Positions 21,424 through 26,503 of a stretch of DNA of 26,503 bases are shown here, one piece after another. Position 1 is the stretch's first letter. Every line of letters begins with the position of its first letter. A program made the position numbers and the translations under genes. The stretch comes from a virus: positions 1 to 26,503 of IMG/VR virus record IMGVR_UViG_3300025949_000083. One strand, written 5' to 3'. Below the pieces are notes generated by a model. The model saw only the letters and a program-made list of their open reading frames with translations, was not told where the DNA came from and made no database searches.

Positions 21424-22476
21424 GTGAGCGAGACCACGAGGCCGGCGGGGACGACGCCGTTCTACCTCGCCGCATTGGCCGGCATGGCCGTGTCCCTGAA
21501 CACCAGCTGGAACTTCTTCGGGGACGTGCTGGGCGTCACCGACGTCGACCGCTACACCATGTTCTTCGTGCTGGAGCTCGCCCAGGTCGCCTGCGCCTGG
21601 GGCATGCGCGCGTCGATCCGCCGGCACGTCGACGGCGACCACCGGCCGTCACCGGGCCCGGCGCGCTGGGTCGCCTGGGCCCTCTGCGCCGTCTCCGCCT
21701 ACATGGCGTGGAGCCTCAGCGGCTTCTGGGTCGGCGTCGCCCGGGTGCTGATCGGCCCCCTGCTCAGCCTGATCATGCTTCACCTCGCGCTGGGCATCGA
21801 GATCCGCGGCCTTCAGGTGGGCAACGACACCACCCTCGCCCGGGTCGGCCGGGAGCTGCGGGAGCGGCTCCTCTCCCTGCTCGGGCTCGGTGACGAGGAG
21901 CGGGACGCCAAGACGATGTCACGGCTCCGCGCGGAGCGCCGCGCCTTCAAGATCCGCATGACCGCGAGCGGCAAGCGTCGGCACCGGCGCCGCTTCGTGC
22001 AGCAGATCGCGCGGGCCGGCGTGGCGAACGACCCGGAGGCCCTCGAGCGCTTCAACACCGGGATGATGCTGGCCGCGAACGTGAACAAGCTGTGGGACCA
22101 GGAGCGGCCGCTGCCACCCGAGCTGACGGGTGCCACGGACGACGTGCCAGGTGTCATCGACGCCGAGGTCGTGCCAGATGCCACCACCGAGGTGGCACCA
22201 GACAGTGACAGTGACAGTGACAGTGACAGTGACAGTGACAGTGACACCGAGGTGGCACCTGACACCAAGAGCGTGACACCCAAGGCGGTGCCGCTGACAT
22301 CCCTCAGCGCCCGGACCCAGGCGGAGGTTGACACCATCCTCGACCTGATGAGCGAGAAGGGTCTGGACGCGGTCACGATCGAGTACATCATGGAGCACGT
22401 TGGCCTGAAGTTCTCCACGGCGGCGCGGCGGCGGCGGGTCGCGGTGGCGCTCTTCGAGGCTCGACAGGTGTCGTGA
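21424..22476 (+). CDS. DUF2637/SpdB-like membrane protein with Asp-Ser repeat
   Basis: A 350-residue protein. Residues about 10-125 contain four membrane helices (FYLAALAGMAVSLNTSW, TMFFVLELAQVACAWGM, WVAWALCAVSAYMAW, VLIGPLLSLIMLHLALGIEIR). This fits the DUF2637 family, which sits beside FtsK/TraB translocases in Streptomyces plasmids and integrative elements and is linked to intramycelial spread. A basic helical region follows. Then comes an acidic linker with a (Asp-Ser)7 run (about 260-273) encoded by perfect hexamers, and a C-terminal HTH-like segment (LMSEKGLDAVTIEYIMEHVGLKFSTAARRRRV). GTG 21424 has GGAAGGAAG upstream. It carries five complete GTGNCAC sites plus one at its stop codon. 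Confidence 0.7.
   Translation: MSETTRPAGTTPFYLAALAGMAVSLNTSWNFFGDVLGVTDVDRYTMFFVLELAQVACAWGMRASIRRHVDGDHRPSPGPARWVAWALCAVSAYMAWSLSGFWVGVARVLIGPLLSLIMLHLALGIEIRGLQVGNDTTLARVGRELRERLLSLLGLGDEERDAKTMSRLRAERRAFKIRMTASGKRRHRRRFVQQIARAGVANDPEALERFNTGMMLAANVNKLWDQERPLPPELTGATDDVPGVIDAEVVPDATTEVAPDSDSDSDSDSDSDSDTEVAPDTKSVTPKAVPLTSLSARTQAEVDTILDLMSEKGLDAVTIEYIMEHVGLKFSTAARRRRVAVALFEARQVS
22201..22242 (+). repeat. Seven tandem GACAGT hexamers
   Basis: Perfect tandem hexamers inside the 21424 gene, encoding alternating Asp-Ser. It is likely to vary in copy number by slippage without a frameshift. It contains the GTGACA core of the wider repeat array. Confidence 0.85.
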
Positions 22477-22576
22477 CACCCGACACCTGACCTGCCACTG
22501 CCACCGGTGCCACGTGCCGGTGGCAGTGGCACGTCTGGCACGCGACCCACGTCACGTCCTCATTCATCAGTTGATG

Positions 22577-22585
22577 TGATACAGT
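22577..22585 (+). promoter_or_regulatory. Extended -10 promoter before the 22610 gene
   Basis: TGATACAGT within TTGATGTGATACAGT, matching the 21370-21384 element. No clear -35. The GTG start is 24 nt downstream. It lies just after three GTGNCAC sites in the intergenic gap. Confidence 0.5.
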
Positions 22586-22609
22586 GATACCACCGAGGAG
22601 GTGATGACG

Positions 22610-24115
22610 GTGAGCGAGAGGCTCGAGAGCGACGAGGAGCAGGTGTTCGCGTCGGCGGCACCGGTGCCTGAGGAAGGCCTGGTGAGCGGGTCGGAGACGC
22701 CGGAGAAGGAGACCGACCAGGCCTCCAAGGAGGAGGCCCCCAAGGTCCCGACCGGGGGCAAGGCCCGCCAGGCCGCGGGGCGACCGACGTGGCACCTGTC
22801 CCTGACCCTGGGCCTGGTGATCGCCCTAGCCGGCGGGGTGCTCCTGTGGATGCAGTCGCCGGCGCTGGCGCTGCTCGTTGGCGGCGCCCTGGTCGTGCTG
22901 GTGGGGCTCGCCCTCGCCCTGTGGCACCTCTTCGGGTCCGATGCCACCGGCCGTCGAGCTGCCAACCGCCGTGCCAACGACGTGGCAGCCCGTGCCACCG
23001 GGAACCGTGGCAGTGACACCTCACGGCGGCAGGCAGCTGGCAGTGACACCCGCCGAGGTGCCACCTCGCGTGACACCGGTGGCACCTCACGTGCCACCCG
23101 TGCCAACCGCCGTGGCACGCGAGACGGTGACACCGATCCGCGAGGTGCCACTCGCCGCCGGCGACGTGGCACCGATGACACCCGTGACCCGGCACCGCGT
23201 GGCAGGCGACGGGATCGTGCCACCGAGCCCCGTGGCACGGGTGGCACGCCGCGTGACCGAGGCGGTCAGCCACGGCAGCCGCGTGCCACGCCGCCCGGCG
23301 GCGGGCGACCGCAGCAGCCGCGCGGCGTCAAGGACCCGACCGGTGGCCGGCAGCCGGCACCGAACGCGGAGCGAAACCCGTACCGCAACCGAAACCGCAA
23401 CCCGTACTGGAACCGCGACCGTGACCGACCCGGCTTCTGGCGTGAGCGCACCTGCGTCAATGGCGGCCGCCCACCGATCACCAAGGTGCCGAAGGCTGAG
23501 GACGCCGCGGCCGACGAGGGAAAGAGGCCGGTGAGGTTGAAGCCACTTCGCTGGCGAAGCCGTCGAGGGAAGCTGCCGGTCCCGCAGGAGCCGAGGCCGG
23601 CTCGAGCCAAGGTGACCAAGCCGCCGCGGGAGCCGAGGCGTCCCAACGAGACCAGCGTGGAGTGGCCGAACGTGGATCAGGACCACTACGAGCCGGTGAT
23701 CGCGAGCAAGCTGCCGCGCATCACCCACGCGAGGCGAGCGGTCAAGCTGCCGCCCATCTACCACCGCAAGGGTGAGCCCCAGTGGCCCACCGACGACGAG
23801 GACCAGCGGGGACCCACCGTCCCCCCGCAGCGAGACAGGAGAGGCACCGTGGTAACCCCTGATCAGATGACCCGGGCCGACTGGGAGGCCCACTGCAGCC
23901 GGGCGGCCAACCTGGCTACCAAGGCGGCTCAGGCGAAGGACGAGCTGGCCACGAGGGCCCTCCAGGAGGCTCAGCTCCTGGACGGCATGGATGACCCGGA
24001 GATGCGGGAGGCGCAGGCCAACCACCTCCACGCGGCCTCCCGGGCGGCCCTCGACGGCGAGGTTCGCCGTCACAAGGCCGCGATCTGGAGCTCCCTGGGC
24101 CAGAATCCCGTGTAG
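22610..24115 (+). CDS. Two-TM protein with long Arg-rich low-complexity region
   Basis: About 501 residues. An acidic N-terminus (1-60) is followed by two membrane helices (about 63-105, LTLGLVIALAGGVLLWM and LALLVGGALVVLVGLALAL). Then comes a 100-residue Arg/Thr/Gly/Asp repeat region encoded by the GTGNCAC array, a Pro/Arg/Lys-rich region and a C-terminal helical domain (RADWEAHCSRAANLATKAAQAKDELATRALQEAQ). GTG 22610 is chosen because GAGGAGG lies 8 nt upstream; ATG 22604 is too close to it. The basic cytoplasmic part could bind DNA or partner with the translocase. It may be a plasmid-spread protein; no family recognised. Confidence 0.65.
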   Translation: MSERLESDEEQVFASAAPVPEEGLVSGSETPEKETDQASKEEAPKVPTGGKARQAAGRPTWHLSLTLGLVIALAGGVLLWMQSPALALLVGGALVVLVGLALALWHLFGSDATGRRAANRRANDVAARATGNRGSDTSRRQAAGSDTRRGATSRDTGGTSRATRANRRGTRDGDTDPRGATRRRRRGTDDTRDPAPRGRRRDRATEPRGTGGTPRDRGGQPRQPRATPPGGGRPQQPRGVKDPTGGRQPAPNAERNPYRNRNRNPYWNRDRDRPGFWRERTCVNGGRPPITKVPKAEDAAADEGKRPVRLKPLRWRSRRGKLPVPQEPRPARAKVTKPPREPRRPNETSVEWPNVDQDHYEPVIASKLPRITHARRAVKLPPIYHRKGEPQWPTDDEDQRGPTVPPQRDRRGTVVTPDQMTRADWEAHCSRAANLATKAAQAKDELATRALQEAQLLDGMDDPEMREAQANHLHAASRAALDGEVRRHKAAIWSSLGQNPV

Positions 24116-24133
24116 GATTGAGGCGAGCGGCAT

Positions 24134-24166
24134 CTCGACCCCCGACCGGAATGGTCGGGGGTCGAG
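24134..24166 (+). terminator. 14-bp hairpin before the translocase gene
   Basis: CTCGACCCCCGACC (24134-24147) pairs perfectly with 24153-24166 around a 5-nt loop. It sits between the 22610 stop and the translocase start, so the translocase is probably expressed at lower level by read-through or from an unseen promoter. Confidence 0.75.
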
Positions 24167-24192
24167 GTCGCTCTACGGAAAGAGGAAAAAAG

Positions 24193-26370
24193 ATGACCAC
24201 GATTCCCCACAAGGTGTTCCTTCCCGCGGTGGGTGCCCTGCTGACCCTCTCACTGGGCATCACCCTGATCCTGTCCGAACTACCGTCGTGGCTCACGGTT
24301 CTGATCACGATCGCCGCGACGGGCGTCACGGTTCTGATTTCGGAGCAGCTCGTGCTCAGCGCGTGGTGCCTCGCGGACCTGACCGTGGACGGCAAGGGGA
24401 TCGCGGTTCGTCTGGTGGCGCTCGCGGTGGTGAGCGACGGCTCGCTCGCGGTGTTTCTCGAGGTAGCGGGCCTGAGCGCGCTGCCTCTCGCCCTGCTCGG
24501 TCAGCTCGCGCTGGCCGTCTCTCAGGTCCTCGTGGCCGTGGTCGCTGACGCGTACCTGTTCCGGATGCGGCCCCGGCTGAGGCGCGTGGCCTGGGAGAGG
24601 CAGCAGCACGCCGCGAGGCAGCGACAGCAGCAAGTTGAGGTGAGGAAGGGTCGGGAGAGGGCCGACGCGCTCGTGAGGGCCGACCCCGCGACGGTGACCA
24701 CCACCGAGAGCCACGACGTTCGGATCATGCGAGAGGCCCTCAAGCGCGTCAAGCTCGACTGGGTTGAGATCCGGGGTGAGCCCACGCGCCTGAGCGATGA
24801 CCGCGGGCTCTTCGGCATTCGCTTTGAGGTTCAAATCACCTCAACGGCGATGCTGAACAAGAACCAGCGCACGCTTTCCGTGGACAGCGCGGAGCCGATC
24901 GCGGTGGCTCTCTCGGAGCTCCTGAACCAGCGGCTGCACCGGAAGTGGGTGGCCATTCAGCGCCTCGAGCACGCCGGCGGCTACACGATCACGGTGACCA
25001 CGCAGGACGTCATGAAGCGGGTCTACCAGTTTCAGGACACGCTCGAGTGGGGGGACATCGAGGTTCCAGCTCGGGTGGGCTTTGGGTTGGATGCGCGGCC
25101 CATTTACCTAAAGCTTCGGCAGCACGGCCAGTTCCTGGGAAAGACCCGAGCCGGCAAGTCCTCGCTGATCAACTGCACGATCGCCTACGGCACCCGCTGC
25201 CGCAACGTCGTGTATTGGATCTGCGGCGTGAAGAAGCTGTACGACATCCTCGCCGGCTGGCTCGAGATCTACCTCGACACCGAGTTCGACATGCCCTTCG
25301 ACTGGGTCATGGCGGGCCCGGCGGACACCGCGGAGATGCTGGCCGCCCTGGAGCGCGTGTCGCGGTACCGCCAGTCCCTACGCAACCACGAGCGGCAGAA
25401 CCTGCCGGACATCATCCTCGTCCTGGATGAGGCCAGCTACGCCCTGCGCGACACCTCGGTGACGGGCGAGGTGGACGGCCTCGACCTGACCATGTCGGCC
25501 CTGTGCGGCATGATCACCCAGGGCGCGGGGTCGGCGAACTGCTGGCTGCACTACGCCACGCAGCGCGACACCAACGACCAGCTCGGCAGCGTCGGCGGCG
25601 ACATCCAGGCGCAGGTCGGGTTCACGGCCATGTTCGGCACGCAGGACAACCTCTCGCTCGGTCGGCAGCTCGGTGACTTCAAGCTGCCGCCGCCCACCCA
25701 CAAGGGCGAGTACTACCTGAAGAACGACGACGCGGAGGAGACCTACCCGGTCCTGGTGAAGTCGGAGTACATCCAGGAGGATGACCCCAGCAAGCCCGTC
25801 CTGCACGACGGGCTCAAGCTCAGCGAGGTGTCTTGGTCGCGGCGGAACTTCAAGACCCGCCTCGACGAGGGGTCGCAGCGCGCCGCCGGCGAGGTGTACC
25901 TGCGGCGGCCGACCCGGGTCACGGAGCGGTTCATCGACTACCTGCGAAACCCGCGGGGCGTCTCGATGCCCCTCAGCGGCCTCAGCTACGGGGCCGGGAC
26001 GGCCACCGAGGTCGACCCGGACGAGGCCGCGAGGGACCTCGCGAGGCACCAGGGGCTCGACTTCGATGACCTGCCGCCGGCGCAGAGGGAGGCCTACCGG
26101 GAGGTCGCGCGGGAGCTCCACGAGGACGTTCCGGCGCCGTCGGACGAGCCCAGCGCGCCGGTCAGTGGCAACCTCACGGAGCAGGTCACGTGGGTCCTGC
26201 GCCGCGCCGGCCGCCCCCTGGCGATGCGGGACCTCCTCGACGCGATGCGGACCGCTGGGCTGGAGGTCCGCAGCGAGGGGTCGGTGCGCAACCTGCTCGG
26301 GAAGCTCGTGGAGGACGGGGTCCTCACCCGAGGCGCGGACCGCCTCTACGAGCTTCCCGACGGTAACTGA
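24193..26370 (+). CDS. FtsK/TraB-type membrane DNA translocase
   Basis: A 725-residue hexameric-pump-type ATPase. Four membrane helices lie within residues about 8-122. A basic coiled coil follows (125-160), then an alpha-type domain (180-290). The RecA-like motor has Walker A GKTRAGKS (316-323) and Walker B IILVLDE (407-413). The C-terminal about 65 residues (NLTEQVTWVLRRAGRPLAMRDLL...LEDGVLTRG-type) form a winged helix, the place where FtsK-gamma and Streptomyces TraB read their DNA recognition repeats. TraB moves double-stranded plasmid DNA between cells. ATG 24193 has an AGAGGAAAA stretch upstream. The membrane part and the winged helix separate it from packaging terminases. Confidence 0.88.
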   Translation: MTTIPHKVFLPAVGALLTLSLGITLILSELPSWLTVLITIAATGVTVLISEQLVLSAWCLADLTVDGKGIAVRLVALAVVSDGSLAVFLEVAGLSALPLALLGQLALAVSQVLVAVVADAYLFRMRPRLRRVAWERQQHAARQRQQQVEVRKGRERADALVRADPATVTTTESHDVRIMREALKRVKLDWVEIRGEPTRLSDDRGLFGIRFEVQITSTAMLNKNQRTLSVDSAEPIAVALSELLNQRLHRKWVAIQRLEHAGGYTITVTTQDVMKRVYQFQDTLEWGDIEVPARVGFGLDARPIYLKLRQHGQFLGKTRAGKSSLINCTIAYGTRCRNVVYWICGVKKLYDILAGWLEIYLDTEFDMPFDWVMAGPADTAEMLAALERVSRYRQSLRNHERQNLPDIILVLDEASYALRDTSVTGEVDGLDLTMSALCGMITQGAGSANCWLHYATQRDTNDQLGSVGGDIQAQVGFTAMFGTQDNLSLGRQLGDFKLPPPTHKGEYYLKNDDAEETYPVLVKSEYIQEDDPSKPVLHDGLKLSEVSWSRRNFKTRLDEGSQRAAGEVYLRRPTRVTERFIDYLRNPRGVSMPLSGLSYGAGTATEVDPDEAARDLARHQGLDFDDLPPAQREAYREVARELHEDVPAPSDEPSAPVSGNLTEQVTWVLRRAGRPLAMRDLLDAMRTAGLEVRSEGSVRNLLGKLVEDGVLTRGADRLYELPDGN

Positions 26371-26378
26371 GAGCACAC

Positions 26379-26466
26379 GGTGCATGTGTCATATGCACCC
26401 GACAGGTACCCCCTGACCGGGGCATGCAGGGGGCTCAGGGGGTGCGTGTCATATGTCATATGACAC
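26379..26466. promoter_or_regulatory. Palindrome cluster after the translocase gene
   Basis: GGTGCAT...ATGCACC (26379-26399) surrounds GTGTCAT. A 21-nt palindrome with 10-bp arms GTGTCATATG/CATATGACAC lies at 26446-26466. Between them ACCCCCTGA pairs with TCAGGGGGT (26408-26416/26435-26443), a possible terminator for the translocase gene. The repeated GTGTCATATG half-site looks like an operator for a dimeric repressor such as the GntR-type regulators of plasmid transfer genes. The remaining bases to 26503 show no gene start. Confidence 0.6.
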
Positions 26467-26503
26467 ATGACAGCTACCGAGAGTAACATCACACCGAGCT
26501 AGG

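Larger units (their letters stand above)
22130..23289 (+). repeat. GTGNCAC array (about 25 copies in 1.16 kb)
   Basis: Sites begin at 22130, 22192, 22241, 22252, 22273, 22473, 22507, 22526, 22789, 22921, 22992, 23013, 23043, 23058, 23070, 23079, 23091, 23112, 23127, 23145, 23166, 23217, 23232, 23241 and 23283. The centre base is G in ten, C in eight and A in seven, never T. Sites fall in all three codon registers of the two genes and in the gap between them, so the constraint is on DNA. The densest part (22992-23289) forces an Arg-Ala-Thr/Arg-Gly-Thr/Ser-Asp-Thr protein segment. It probably binds a protein, the translocase encoded next being the first candidate. Confidence 0.7.

Noticed and set aside
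22992-23289. CRISPR array
   Set aside because: The repeats are 7 bp, irregularly spaced and inside a coding frame; there are no spacers of constant length and no cas genes.
24193-26370. Second terminase or packaging ATPase
   Set aside because: Four membrane helices, no nuclease domain and a C-terminal winged helix fit FtsK/TraB translocases instead.

Overview
The window is high-GC DNA from an actinobacterial virus or virus-plasmid hybrid; a Streptomyces-type host is the best guess. The reasons are GC-rich third codon positions, many GTG starts, apparently leaderless genes, a secreted Rpf-type protein, and a membrane protein plus DNA translocase of the kind used by Streptomyces plasmids. The host is inferred, not proven.

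Left arm (1-8742, mostly minus strand). This is a head-assembly operon read right to left: small terminase, large terminase, two fibre-like structural genes, a small cysteine protein, a small HTH protein, a very large portal fusion (portal + cysteine cluster + Nudix + ParB-like domain) and a prohead protease that runs off the window. A small plus-strand zinc-binding gene with its own strong promoter sits between the two terminase genes.

Middle (8771-14850, minus strand). A secreted LysM/Rpf cell-wall enzyme is followed by an HTH gene, a zinc-ribbon gene and a T4 Pnk-like polynucleotide 3'-phosphatase. Next come a small Cys/Arg protein, a Ro60 (TROVE/vWA) RNA-binding protein and a 1.5-kb RNA operon. 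The RNA operon has one promoter (14752-14781). It encodes five tRNAs (Glu, Phe, Asp, Ile, initiator Met) and, between them, five RNAs that share one architecture: a closing helix, then GGTGC(G/A) on the 5' side and GGTCTCG on the 3' side. The closing helix covaries in all five copies. Three carry a tRNA-like module with its arms in permuted order (T-arm, capped acceptor stem, D-arm). Next to a Ro60 gene these are best read as YrlA-type Y RNAs. A sixth RNA of 77 nt is a bare permuted tRNA mimic lying exactly between two tRNAs.

Regulatory and early-like block (14750-21356). Short plus-strand operons start from near-consensus promoters (TTTACA, 17 nt, TAnnnT) at 14806 and 17997. They diverge from the RNA operon and from a minus-strand operon headed by a likely BRO-N/HTH regulator whose transcript looks leaderless. 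The plus operon from 18063 holds small proteins, a pyrimidine-dimer-glycosylase-like protein, a lipoprotein-like protein and a membrane coiled-coil protein. It ends at a perfect 16-bp hairpin.

Right arm (21370-26503, plus strand). This is a plasmid-transfer-like module: a DUF2637-like membrane protein, a two-TM basic protein, and an FtsK/TraB-type translocase with four TM segments, Walker motifs and a C-terminal winged helix. Upstream of the translocase gene, 1.16 kb carries about 25 copies of GTGNCAC. They fall in all three codon registers and in the intergenic gap, so the signal acts on DNA. It is a good candidate for a translocase recognition array. The window ends in nested palindromes built on GTGTCATATG.
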